A stretch of DNA of 64,000 bases from Ectocarpus siliculosus (Eukaryota; Sar; Phaeophyceae; Ectocarpales; Ectocarpaceae): assembly GCA_000310025.1 (NCBI GenBank), contig FN647790.1, forward strand, positions 259,094 through 323,093, read 5' to 3'. Below, one piece after another: positions 1 through 10,437 of the stretch. The notes under the pieces were generated by a model, which ran no database searches, was not told the DNA's origin, and was given only the letters and a program-made list of their open reading frames with translations. Position 1 is the first letter of the stretch. Each line of letters opens with the position of its first letter. A program made the translations under genes and the position numbers.

Positions 1-334
1 TATTGGTGTCGGTCTTGTCATCGCTCTTGGTCCTGGACTGTATCTCGTCAAGGATAGGTTCTCGTTGTTGCTCCAATTCCTTGATGTCGTCGCGGGAAGC
101 CTCGATCCTATCGCTAATCTGCGATTCAATATCGCATAGCGCTTCCGTCTTGAAGAACTTAAGCGTGCCCTCAAACGTCCTCTTCAGGGAAAACCTCGAC
201 ATGTAGTACTTGGTGATGTCGATTGAACATTGAGGAGATGATGGCTGGATGTGGGATGAAGGTGTGAGGGCACATCCTCCAGCCTGATCTCGCATTCCGT
301 CCAGTCCCCATGGTGTGCAACCGGGGTGAGACAT
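1..334 (-). CDS. Unidentified partial reading frame running off the left edge
   Basis: A minus-strand frame is open from an ATG at 334 down to base 1, about 111 codons without a stop, and continues outside the window. The second half is strongly protein-like. It carries the segment ITKYYMSRFSLKRTFEG and then an acidic and basic stretch (DIESQISDRIEASRDDIKEL) that looks like a coiled coil. The first 35 residues are less convincing and could be intron, with an acceptor such as the CAG near 252. I do not recognise the family. The neighbouring DNA is repetitive, so this could be either a host gene end or part of a mobile element. Confidence 0.35.
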   Translation of the reverse strand, partial: MSHPGCTPWGLDGMRDQAGGCALTPSSHIQPSSPQCSIDITKYYMSRFSLKRTFEGTLKFFKTEALCDIESQISDRIEASRDDIKELEQQREPILDEIQSRTKSDDKTDTN

Positions 335-524
335 GTACATCCGACATCTACCCATGGATGATGCCTCGAAAGATTCCACTCGCCCCAAGTAGTTGCAACA
401 CGGGTGGCCAACACACCAGGTTGTAGGGGCACTTTTGCCAACCTCCATCTTCAATTATGTTGGCACGAGTTGCAACCTCCCCACCTTGGGTAATCCTTGC
501 AATGCAACGATGACCAGGTTCTGC

Positions 525-1045
525 AAGGTATACCTTTCTTGGAGGTTGCGTGTTGTTTGCAAGCCGGAGAGGGGGCAGGTTGCCGATGGTAGTGCAATGT
601 GTACCCTTTCTTGGTGGCTGGTGCGCTATTACAAGCCGGATAGGAGGCAGGTTGCCGATGGTAGTACAAGGTGTACCCTTTCTTGGTAGTTGGTGCGCTG
701 CTAACAAGCCGGATTGGGGTCAAGCTGTCGATGGCGGCGCAAGGTGTACCATTTCTTGTGGTTGGTGCACTGCTTACAAGCTGGACAGCGGGCAGGCTGC
801 CGATGGCAGCGTAAGGTGTACCCTTTGTTGGAGGTTGGCGCGCCGTGCACAAGTCGGTTAAGGGGGAGGTTGCCTATGGTATTACAAGGTGTACCCTTTT
901 TTGAAGGTTGGCGCGCTTCGCACAAGCCGGTTGGGGGGGCAGGTTGCCGGTAATAGTGCAAGGTGTACCCTCTCTTGCAGATTGGTGCGTTGCGCACAAG
1001 CCGGTAGGGAGCAGGTTGCGTATAGCAATGCGTACCCTCTCGTAG
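525..1045. repeat. Diverged 72-74 bp tandem repeat, about 8 units
   Basis: The anchor GTACC recurs near 529, 601, 673, 746, 818, 891, 965 and 1032, giving spacings of 72, 72, 73, 72, 73, 74 and 67 bases. Each unit also holds a CAAGCCGG block and a GCAGGTTGCC block. The spacing is often not a multiple of three, so the ORFs crossing it on both strands are chance products. Confidence 0.85.
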
Positions 1046-1574
1046 AGGTTGCGCAAGATGCGGCCGGTCTACAACAAACAGCAGTGCTCAACACCGTAGT
1101 GGCGGGTTCAAGTTTTTTTTTGTTCATGTTTCATTTGTTTTCTCGCCCCCTGTATTCGAATCACTACAATTTTACCGTCGGTACATTCCCGAGCAAACTC
1201 CTGAAACAACGACATCCCGGGCCCATGCATCATACGCTGGTTGCCAGCTCTAGCTTAAACCCATCTCCGCCCGCGGCTTATCATCTCGACCCAGGGTCGT
1301 CAACATCCCAAATTGCACGAATACATGTAAGCGAGAACCCTAAAATGTGCTTCAAAAAAATTAAAAAATACATGCATACCCTTTCGAACGTCATTCTGTG
1401 TATTGAATGTCCCCCCACAACAACAGCATGTCCTGGCCCATGGCCGTCGGCGACGTCGATCATGGAGACGACCCACAATCCCCGCAATAAGCTACCTTTG
1501 TTGTGAGGGAACACAACTCAGCCGGAGGCAACAGCTACACGTAGCGGCAGCAGTGTTGTCCAAACGCACAGGTA

Positions 1575-2132
1575 GAAACGACCGTCTCTCCCGACACGGA
1601 ACACAGACCCCCCCACCCTGGCCGCCCCAAATTCTACAACTAACTCTAGTCAAGAAAAAACTTCACTGCCTGAGACGGAGCCAGCTACTCCGGCGGTGTC
1701 CTCCAAAAACAATGCAGAGACTGCAGAAATAGACCTCTCTACTTTCCCAACACCATCGAAACAACTCCCCCCTCCTCTCCCCCCAAAAAGCCACGATTTG
1801 CACGGACAAAAAACGGCGCGGACGAAGCCAAGAGGCTGCAGCGACAGATTCCAAACGCCCTTGCAGACACAGTAAGAAAACAGCTGGCTCTCATCCCGCG
1901 CCAGGCGCCCTCATGCACCAGCGAGAGCAACAAGCGTATCATAGCACCGTATGATTCAAAAACAAATGTGAGACATGGCGAGCGGCATATTTCTCCGCCT
2001 CCTTCGTCAAAGCTTCTACCCGTTGTGAACGTCATGAGGACCCGAGAAAACACTTTGGACGATGTTGCAGCGGAGGCCCCGGCGACTCGACCTCGAGGTT
2101 ACGATCAGCAGCGAAATAATATTGAAGTGTGA
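1575..2132 (+). pseudogene. Possible decayed coding remnant, P/S/T-rich
   Basis: One plus-strand frame is open from about 1575 to the C-run near 1785 and reads as a Pro/Ser/Thr-rich segment. A different frame then stays open to a TGA at 2130-2132, with a basic segment (PKKPRFARTKNGADEAKRL) and no stop for about 115 codons. A one-base slip in the C-run would join them. This could be the remains of a transposon or host exon. I recognise no domain, and the composition alone is weak evidence. Confidence 0.22.
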
Positions 2133-5100
2133 GAGGAGGGTAATAGTGGGCCGTCGAGGAATGGAGGGCATGCTCTCCCCCTTTGCTGCAGTATAGTTCT
2201 AGATGTAGCTGACAGATGTACATTGTCATGGACACAAACCGACAGCATAACCGCAGGTCGTAGAATACGTCAGAGACGAGGATAAGCTACGCACCCCCGG
2301 AGAACTAAATTGAAGGGAGGCGAGGTACATTCAAAAATCAGGGGTCGCCAACGGACACGCTGGGATGAGGAATGGTGTGCATTATAGGGAGCCGTGGGCA
2401 TAACGGATGCACGGCAAGAAACACGCGAGCATCCAACATCATCGCAGGCAGAGAAAAAGAGGCAGAAAGAGAGGCACGATTTTTGGAAAGGACAAGACAC
2501 ATGACATACCTTGTCAACACGGTTTAGGCGTCCGCCAAGGCTTTGTAGCCAGCGTAGTCATCAGGACCATCGCTGTTCTCGCTCGGAGACGAAGAACACC
2601 CCCGTCTCCATCTTTAGTTTACCTTCCACCCCCATCCGCCCCTGGGACACCTCCTCCACCTCCTGCCCCCTCGTCCGCGAACAAGCACGGCTTGAGGTAG
2701 CGCTTAGCATCGTCCTGACGATCAATACTCTCGGTGGAGAGGATCGGCCCTACGTATTCCAAGCCGAACCGCATGAAGCTCTCCTAGAACCTGAGACACG
2801 AAACAAAGAACAAATAGCGTTCCATGTTAATGTCAGTTTTTGTTTGGCGTCACGGGTTCAGACATAAATAGCTTGCGACAAACCACCAGCGCGTCGACTG
2901 CCTAGGAGCAACGTCAGGGGACGCTGAAAATGTGGGAGAATGATTTAAAAGGCTGGAAACACGTCAGGAACAAAACAAAGGAAGAGTGTTGGACGTTCAA
3001 CAGAGCTTGCACGTCCAATGAGCGCTTATCGGCCTAACAAATTGCCGACAGTACACCAGGGGAGACAGGGTTAGAAAAATACGCTAAAGACAACAAAAAC
3101 CCTTAGCCCCATAGAGCTTAGTTCACATGTCAACAAAGGCAACGTACATACATGTCGCTTATGACGTCCAAGTTTTTTCACGACCGCCGCCGTTCGCAGC
3201 GAACGCCTTTTCGCAAAAAGCCTCGCACACGGGGAAGGTACGGCAATACCGTCGTGGTCGGGGTCGCTCTTGTTACCGAAGTGTAGCCTGCACTGCCCAT
3301 CTTCGTCTTGATATCCGTGAGGACGTACTGCTCGAGCACCTTCGAACGATGCCAATCCATACCGTGAGGGGGGGGGGGAGTGGTGCTGAGCGGGCAAGGG
3401 GCTGGATGGATGGATGCACCAGAGCAAGGGTGACAGTAGTAGATGGCCTGGAATTTGCGCCGGAAACGGCAAGCAGGAGGGCGAACAGGACATCAGCAGC
3501 AGCTATCCTCGCTGTAAAAACGTGCATGGGGATTAAAAAGTCCAAATAACCATAGGGAAGCGGCGTTAACATTTCAAGGACAAAAACTCTTCGTCCCCGG
3601 CGCTATCATGAGATGTTGGCTAATTGCACACTATCGGTTCACCTTGCGACGCCCTTCTGTCGCACTATAAGCTAACGCCACAACATGTGAGACCCTCAAA
3701 CCAACAGCAGTACCGGTGTGCTTGCGTTGAAATCCTCCACTCCTTCCACAAGCAATTCATCGCGAGGAATAGTTATCTGCACGTCCCCCCGTTCCTTCCC
3801 TCTATTGTATGCATACGCTTTGGTTTAGTCTCATAAATGAACGAATGAATAGCTCTCGAGAGAAGGTATTCCATCGTTCCCTCCGTTCACATTCAAATAG
3901 GAGCGATTTACTCAAAACTTGCGTGGAGCTATGCCGGAGTGATCGACGATGTTATGCACGACTCTGACAGCAGGTGCCGTAGCAGACCTTCATCGGTTCT
4001 CGGTGGACAGAGGTGTCGCAGGTCGGACATGAACTTTCCATCATACTCTGTTTTTCAAATCACTGGGCACCATTTCTGAACAAAATCTCGCATTTACTGC
4101 GGAGAGTTCACTTAACCCGGCCGTACCTGAGCTATGGAGTGGTGCGCTTGCATCGGTGGACCTGATTGAAGGTCACGCTCTGCATGGCCTCGTCCTCTGA
4201 CACGGGAATGCCGTGATTGGCTCGGTCCAACTGTTCCTCCGCACTCTTCTGTGGATCTTCCCGGGACGCACGCATATTCTCGGAACATTCCTTGGGTAGG
4301 TGCAGCAACCCATGTAGCGCCAATGGTGCACATCAACCTACAGTAGCCCTTACCCCCTCTTACTCCGCGGCTTTGCATAGTGCCAACGGTGCAGCAACCT
4401 ATAACGCTAATGGCAACCCAGCGTTTTTTCACCGTACAGCAACCTAGCGCAAACGGTGCACAGCAACCTAGCGCCGCGGCTTGCCGCGGCCTGTTCTTCC
4501 TTGGTACGGTGACCTACATAGCACTTTCCAATGGCAGAGGTTTGGATCGAGTCGGTTGGGTCGGGGTGAGGGATTGACACATTGCAAACTCGAGCTTCCT
4601 GGTATCCTGATGATAATTGACTGTTTAGGTGTTCTCGTGATTTCATCGGGATACGGCTATATCCTCACTTTGGTGAAAAAAAAGTATACTGTAAGGAGAT
4701 AGGCCAGTACTACCATACCATGTATACCGCTGGGTCCATCGTACGTAGTGAACGGACACGTGTGTGTTGTACATGTACGCACAATAGGTTCCTCGTTCGT
4801 TCGATGTACCCACAGCAGCAGTACGTCATGTGCTACTACTGACGGTTGTATCTTTCCGCCTCTTCAGCGTTGTGTCGGTTGGCATGTTTTCCTCTTGTAC
4901 GCGTAGGAATCACCTTGTTACCGAGCAAGAACCTCACTCTTTAACGGCACCACGCTGCTGCCTGTGTCGTCGTAGGACATGAATTCGTTGAGCACATGGT
5001 TAGTGAGTGGTTCTCCGGTTTGTGCAAGACCAGATAAAACTAACACCACGTGTTTCGATCTCGAAGGCTTTTATCCGAGCCTCTCCTGTAGGAACATGTT

Positions 5101-5177
5101 TCACACACAAATGGCTGAATGGATCGATCATAGTGGAAGCTCCACGTATGTGTTATGTAGGTACAATGTTAAGTTGC
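2133..5177. other. Gene-poor stretch left of the LTR element
   Basis: I see no convincing gene here. ORFs at 3071-3549 lie on both strands over the same bases, with no recognisable domain. Short diverged repeats built on GGTGCAGCAACC and TAGCGCMAA occur at about 4295-4480. Confidence 0.5.
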
Positions 5178-5448
5178 TGTAGGGCCTAGATAGGGTACAT
5201 CTTAGTCTAGTTATAGGATGTGGGATGTCCGTGAGGTATACCTCTCAGGGACCATACCACATCAGGACTCAGCTATCTGCGTGCCCCCTGGTTGCTATAG
5301 GAGGATCCCCTCCTCAATCAGACCTTCCTCGCTCTCAATTCAAGCAACATCTCATTTCTACACAATCGTGGAGACAAGGCATCAAGCGACCGTACCTCTT
5401 TCTTTACCCTAGGACCCAGCTGCTTCCAACAGCTGGACCTCCTTTATA
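5178..5448 (+). repeat. 5' LTR (271 bp)
   Basis: It starts TGTAGGGCCTAG and ends CTCCTTTATA. It matches 15824-16091 along its whole length with two substitutions, one 1-base indel and one 2-base indel. The start is placed at the TG where the match to the 3' copy begins. The end is the last matching base; no CA terminus is seen. Confidence 0.88.
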
Positions 5449-5547
5449 TCTGGCGTCGTCTGGCAAGTCTACGGGTAAGCTAGCGTTGGACGCGGCGCTG
5501 CTCCCGTTGTTGCTTGGTGTTTTCCAGCGTACACCTCGGGAAAATTC

Positions 5548-5925
5548 CCGCCGTTTTTTTCCCGCCGTGGTGGGCGGTCCCGGTACTGGCGGGAATTACC
5601 GCCACATTCGGTGGTACCGGGAACCGCCGAAGGCGGTACCGCCGAAAAACGAAAAACCGCCGACCGCCTAAAAAGTACCGCCACATTGCAGTACCGCCGA
5701 AAAAGTACCGCCAAAAAACGAAGTACCGGGAACCGCCTAAAAAGAACCGCCATATTGCAGTACCGCCGAAAAAGTACCGCCGTACTGCAGTACCGCCAAA
5801 ATGGTACCGCCAAAAAACGAAGTACCGGGAACCGCCAAAAGAGAACCGCCATATTGCAGTACCGCCGAAAAAACACCGCCGTACTGCAGTACCGCCAAAA
5901 TGGTACCGCCATACTTCAGTTTTGC
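5548..5925. repeat. GGCGGT/ACCGCC satellite with a 99 bp higher-order unit
   Basis: The hexamer ACCGCC recurs dozens of times, mostly spaced by A-rich triplets. A longer unit repeats every 99 bases (for example the CCAAAAAACGAAGTACCGGG block at 5711 and 5810). The left edge also has several TTCCCGCC/GGCGGGAA boxes. Because 99 is a multiple of three, the minus strand stays open for almost 200 codons of W/R/F/G repeats; I take that as a by-product. Confidence 0.85.
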
Positions 5926-6048
5926 CCTCTAAAGTAGCAGAGGGCACTAACTCTAACGCCATGTCTCGCGCAGAACAGTAGTTCGAGTCCAACTGGCGTG
6001 CGTCTTTGTTCACATTTATTCTTTTTTCTTTTTCTCTTTCGTCATACA

Positions 6049-6276
6049 TATACCGTATATGACACAAGATAACACACCCCCTGGACCGATTTTCAAAGCT
6101 CGATTACTCCACGACGAAGAGGATGCATAAACGAAACAATACATTTTCGAAAACCTCTCGACGAGACGGTTCCAACGCCGCCGTTTTCGGCGCTGTGACC
6201 CTTCCTGCTGTTGAGAAATCGAGCTTTGAAAATCTGCCCAGGGGGTGTGTTATCTTGTGTCATATACGGTATATAA
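6049..6276. mobile_element. MITE with long palindromic ends (copy 1)
   Basis: The left arm (6049-6113) and the right arm (about 6209-6276) are near-perfect inverted repeats. Both contain ATATACCGTATATGACACAA, an AACACACCCCCTGG block and TTTTCAAAGCTCGAT. About 95 bases separate them. There is no coding potential. A diverged relative lies at 31531-31742, so this is a family and not a chance hairpin. Confidence 0.85.
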
Positions 6277-6288
6277 CAGTTAAATCAT

Positions 6289-7577
6289 TTATCTTTTTCC
6301 TAGAATCGCAGCATTTTCTCCGGGTCGGGAAACGCTCTCTCGAGCGCTCTCAGGCCACCACGCTTATTCACTTGGTTTCAGACTGCAGTCCGGACCGTTC
6401 GAGCGCTGACAGGCCAGCATTTCGCATTTTGCAGTTTTCGCAATTTTGACGCTCGGAGCGCAGTTCCTTCGGTCCGATGTGCACTATCGTCCTCTCCAAT
6501 GCCATTCCGTTCGTCTCTGCCTTCTTTTTTCTCTACCGGTCTCGCTGTCTCGCCGTCCGTCGAGTCGTGAGAGACGCTCTCTCTCTCTCTCTCTTCGGCG
6601 CTTTTTCTCTCTCTCCTCTCTCGGAATTAGAATCGGAACCAGAGTCCGAATGGGCGGTACAACTCTATCATTATGGTACCAGGTATTTATATTTATTTTT
6701 TCCCCGTTTCTCTCTCTGTCTGTATCTGTGATTCTCTCTCCGTCTCTGTGTCTGTCTGTGTGTCTTTCTCTGCCTTCTCCCTCTCTCATTTGTTTCCTGT
6801 CTCTCTCTTTCTGTCTCTCTCTATCTCCCTCTGTCACACACACAATAATACCTATAATTTTTACACGTGTGTCACACATATTTTGCACTTGTGTGCGCCT
6901 CTTTTCTCATATGAATAACATATCTTTATCTTTTCTTATATGAATATCTTTTTCCGGAATCTTTATTTCGTTTATCTTTTTCCTAGAATCGCAGCATTTT
7001 CTGTGGGCCAGGGATCGTTCTCTCGAGCGCTCTCAGGCCACCACGCTTAATCACTTGCTTTCAGCGTGAAGTCCCGACCGTTCGAGCGCTCACAGGCCAG
7101 CATTTCGCATTTTGCAGTTTTCGCAATTTTGTCGCTCGGAGGGCAGTTCCTTCGGTCCGATGAGCTCTACGGTCTTCTCCAATACCATTCCATTGGTCTC
7201 TGCCTTCTTTTTTCTCTTTCCGGCCTCGCTGTCTCGCCGTCCTTCCCGTCGTGAGGGACACTCTCAGTCTCTCAGTCTCTCTCTCTCTTCGGCGCTTTTT
7301 CGCTCTCTCCTCTCTCGGAATCAGAGTCGGAATGGGCGGTACAACTTTTTTCTATTTTTTTTCCGTTTCCTTCTTTGTCTGTGTCTGTGTCTCTTTGTGT
7401 GTCTGTGTGTCTTTCCCTGCCTTCTCACTCTCTCCTTTGTTTTGTATCTCTTTTCTTTTTCTGTCTCTCTCTATCTCTCTCTGTCACACCCAATAATACC
7501 TATAATACCTATTTACACGTGTGTCGCACATACCTATTTGCACGTGTGCGACTGCATGATATCTTTTTTCGGAATCC
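6289..7577. repeat. Two TC/TG-rich direct repeats of about 0.6-0.7 kb
   Basis: Unit 1 (6289-6970) and unit 2 (6971-7577) share, in the same order, TTTATCTTTTTCCTAGAATCGC, a CTCTCGAGCGCTCTCAGGCC block, CAGCATTTCGCATTTTGCAG, a CTCTCTCTCTTCGGCGCTTTTT block and long TCTC/TGTG tracts. They sit directly before the Helitron fragment. They lack TG..CA ends, so they do not look like LTRs; a tandem duplication is simpler. Confidence 0.8.
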
Positions 7578-7589
7578 ATCGGGGTTCGG

Positions 7590-9290
7590 TCAACGAGCGG
7601 TGCATGAGGTTCGTTAGGTGGTGTCCGGATCTTCTTAGGGTGTTCGCGCACAAAGGTAATGGCAATTTCCTGGAGTCTTTCGCCACAAACCAGTGGATCG
7701 CCCCGTACAACATTTGGCTGCTTTCCAAAACAACTGCCACATGTGTTCTGACGTCTGTACAGCAGCGGCAGTAGTTCAATACATTTCCAAATACATTAAC
7801 AAGGGCGCGGACTTTATCAAGGCTAAGATCCTGTGCGACGGCGATGAAATAGAGGCCTGCCGTTCAGCGCGATACATTTCAGCTGCTGAAGCTGCGTGGC
7901 GCTTGCTGGGTAGACAGTTGCGCCAGCTATTTTTAACGCTCATTCTTGACGGAGCCCCTGCCAACCTTCTTTGGGAGCATTTCAATAAGGGCTTTACATC
8001 AGATTGGCGCATGTCCATGACCGATCTGGATGCCGATAACGCCGCCCTTCGCGAAATCGATCTCGGGTTACAGCACCATGGACGAACGAACGTTGTCGTT
8101 GGACTGCCTGCCGTAATCCATCGAGACACAGAATACTTGCGTTTCAAGCACATATTCAATCCGGAGCAAATGCGCATGTTTGTTGCCGAGCATCTCCCAA
8201 ACTTCACCGTCGAGCAACGTCATGTTTACGATAGCGTGGTTAACAGCGTGTCATCAGGATCGTCTAACGTATTCATGATAGACGCGCCTGCTGGGACGGG
8301 TAAGACACACACGGAGAGCGTACTATGCGCCCACCTACGATCACTCAGTAAATTAGCCCTTTGTGTTGCCAGTACGGGCATCGCAGGTCTCCAACTACCT
8401 GGTGGGTGGACTGCGCACTCCATGTTCAAACTACCACTGGATGAAAAGAATGTCAGCGGTGCAACGTGCAATATCTCCGCTGAGTCGCAACGAGCAGAAG
8501 TATTACGTAAGTGTGACCTTATTGTTTGGGACGAAATCCCAATGAGCCATCGTTTTTCTGTCGAAGCTCTTAATCTTACACTCCAAGATCTTATGGGCAA
8601 TAACATGATCATGGGAGGAAAGAATATCTTGCTAAGCGGTGATCTACGCCAGATAGGGCCTGTCGTCAAACATGGCGGGCCCGCGGAAACAATTAATGCG
8701 TCCATCATTTCTAGTCCGCTTTGGAAACATGTACAACGTATGCGTCTTACTATATCGCAGCGCGATCGAGAGGACGCAGCGTACGCGGCGTTCGTCCGAA
8801 ATATCGGTGTTGGTACCCAACCGCATGTTACAACAGACGACGGCGTCGATGCCGTGCTATTGGCATACGTTCATAGCATGCCAAACATAGCCTCTGACCG
8901 ATTCGTCCTTGACAACACAGACTCTTTTGAAGAATTGATCAATTTCGTGTATCCGGACATTCTCGACGCCGACCCGACTGAGTTCAAGGCTAGAGCCATC
9001 CTTTCGTCAACCAACGCTACCATAGACACCATTAACGCACACGTCCTTGACATCCTTCCAGGAGACCTTCTCACAGCATACAGTTGTGACACCGTCGATC
9101 CTGACGCGACTGACGACGGTTTGGGTTTCGTTGCCGCAGCTGACCTCCACGCTACTGACGCCTCTGGTGTACCGCCTCATGCATTGGATTTGACACTGAA
9201 CTGCATTGTCATGATCACACGACACCTATAAACTTCAAGCAGGGCTTGGTCAATGGTCAGTAGCACCTGATACACATAACTTTTCCTCTG
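7590..9290 (+). pseudogene. Truncated Helitron Rep-helicase
   Basis: The protein is the C-terminal part of a Helitron RepHel. WIAPYNIWLL followed by QYISKYINKG matches the family's VVPYNPYLL ... KYLYKYVYKG block and keeps the paired tyrosines (Y-x3-Y). A PIF1-type SF1 helicase follows: Walker A APAGTGKTHTE, motif Ia TGIAGLQLPGGWTAHSMF, Walker B IVWDEIPMSH, motif III LLSGDLRQIGPV and motif IV RLTISQR. A frameshift near 7725 separates the two Rep blocks. Near 9225 another shift and a stop cut the protein just before GLVNG, so motifs V and VI are missing. The HUH histidine region is also absent. The copy is dead but recognisable. Confidence 0.85.
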
Positions 9291-9332
9291 CTGCCCACCA
9301 AGTGTTGACTGCACCGCCGCCATCGAGATCGG

Positions 9333-10433
9333 ATGGTGGTGCCAACCAAATTGTGGAAGGTTCGGCTCCTTTGTCAAGGGGGAGTACTCGAGCACCCTGC
9401 ACCAACTCGCCGAAGCCAGCATGATGCAGGAGTGACTACTCCTAACGAACAGGTCTCTAATAGCCGCCTTGCTAACATTGACCCAGCCGGAGTTGCAGCC
9501 CGTAGGCCGCCCTCTGGAACCAGAAGCGCTGCGCTCTCGCCCGCTTCTACCTCGCTTTCAGGTTCTCCATTTTCGCGAATGGGGACCCGTCCGCTTGGTC
9601 ATTCTAGCCCCGCTGTGCCTGGTGCTCTTTCGTTGCCGATTAGCCCCGCACAAGCACAGTCGTTTGACGACACGCGTGAATATATTTCGGACAATGTTTT
9701 CCTTTTCTGGAAACCTCCTTCGATCTTCTCGCAGTGGACTCCTTCGATTTTTGACGTCCTGGGGGTGCGTTACTCATGTGGTGAGCAATTTATGATGTCG
9801 GAAAAGGCTAAGCTGTTTGGAGATACAGTCACGTACGACAAAATTATGGCCACTTCTGATCCGGCGCAACACAAGTCTTTAGGTCGTCAAGTACGTCCGT
9901 TCGATTATGCTGAATGGGAGCGTCGTCGTGAAGAGATTGTGCTTACGGGTTCGTATGCCAAATTTGCTCAGAACGCTGCCATGAAACAACATTTGTTGGC
10001 TACAGGCAACCGTATACTTGCAGAAGCTAGCCCCCTTGATACTCTTTGGGGTATTGGCTTGCCTGCACACCATCCACATGCTGCAGACCCGTCCAAATGG
10101 TCGACGTCTGGCAAAAACTTGCTTGGATTAGCATTGATGAGAGTTCGGCTTTTACTGCGAGATCGCCCGCTCGCGGGCGATGCTTCTGCCGATTCTGCTT
10201 TTGATTCTGCTTTTCCCGAGCCCCCTTCTTCTCAGCCCCCTTCAACGTCAAAGCGTCGTATTCACGAAGTAGCTTCAGCGGGCAGGCCGCCGGCCCACGA
10301 GGACCAAGATACTGGTTCGGCTGGCGTGCGTTTAGACGCCCCTGGAGATCATGCTCCTGGAGTGCATCTTGTTGCACCCACCTTTGTTTGCGATGATAAA
10401 CCTCCTCTTTGGAGCATGGGCCTGATCTCGTAG
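9333..10433 (+). CDS. NADAR (YbiA/DUF1768) domain protein in the gag position of the LTR element
   Basis: A 366-residue ORF. Residues 1-110 are Pro/Ser/Ala-rich. Residues about 122-277 (bases 9696-10164) form a complete NADAR domain: FWKPPSIFSQW, a GEQFMMSEKAKLFGD block with conserved Glu and Lys, SLGRQVRPF, the WERRREEI helix, AKFAQN, LLATGNRILAEAS, LWGIGLP and NLLGLALMRVR. All the family blocks I know are present. Family members have been linked to cleavage of N-glycosidic bonds in riboflavin intermediates and to removal of ADP-ribose from guanine. No CCHC knuckle or capsid region is visible. The stop at 10431 is followed within five bases by the protease frame, so the ORF sits where gag should be. 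The true start is uncertain: another frame (about 9250-9423) is open and could encode the original N-terminus. Confidence 0.8.
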   Translation: MVVPTKLWKVRLLCQGGVLEHPAPTRRSQHDAGVTTPNEQVSNSRLANIDPAGVAARRPPSGTRSAALSPASTSLSGSPFSRMGTRPLGHSSPAVPGALSLPISPAQAQSFDDTREYISDNVFLFWKPPSIFSQWTPSIFDVLGVRYSCGEQFMMSEKAKLFGDTVTYDKIMATSDPAQHKSLGRQVRPFDYAEWERRREEIVLTGSYAKFAQNAAMKQHLLATGNRILAEASPLDTLWGIGLPAHHPHAADPSKWSTSGKNLLGLALMRVRLLLRDRPLAGDASADSAFDSAFPEPPSSQPPSTSKRRIHEVASAGRPPAHEDQDTGSAGVRLDAPGDHAPGVHLVAPTFVCDDKPPLWSMGLIS

Positions 10434-10437
10434 GTGA

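Noticed and set aside
525-1045. CRISPR-like array
   Set aside because: The repeats are contiguous and diverged, with no unique spacers of constant length, and the genome is eukaryotic.
3071-3549. Overlapping 140-codon ORFs on both strands
   Set aside because: No domain, splice structure or composition bias favours either strand.
5480-6067. 195-codon minus-strand ORF of W/R/F/G repeats
   Set aside because: A by-product of a satellite whose 99 bp period is a multiple of three; no start context or domain.
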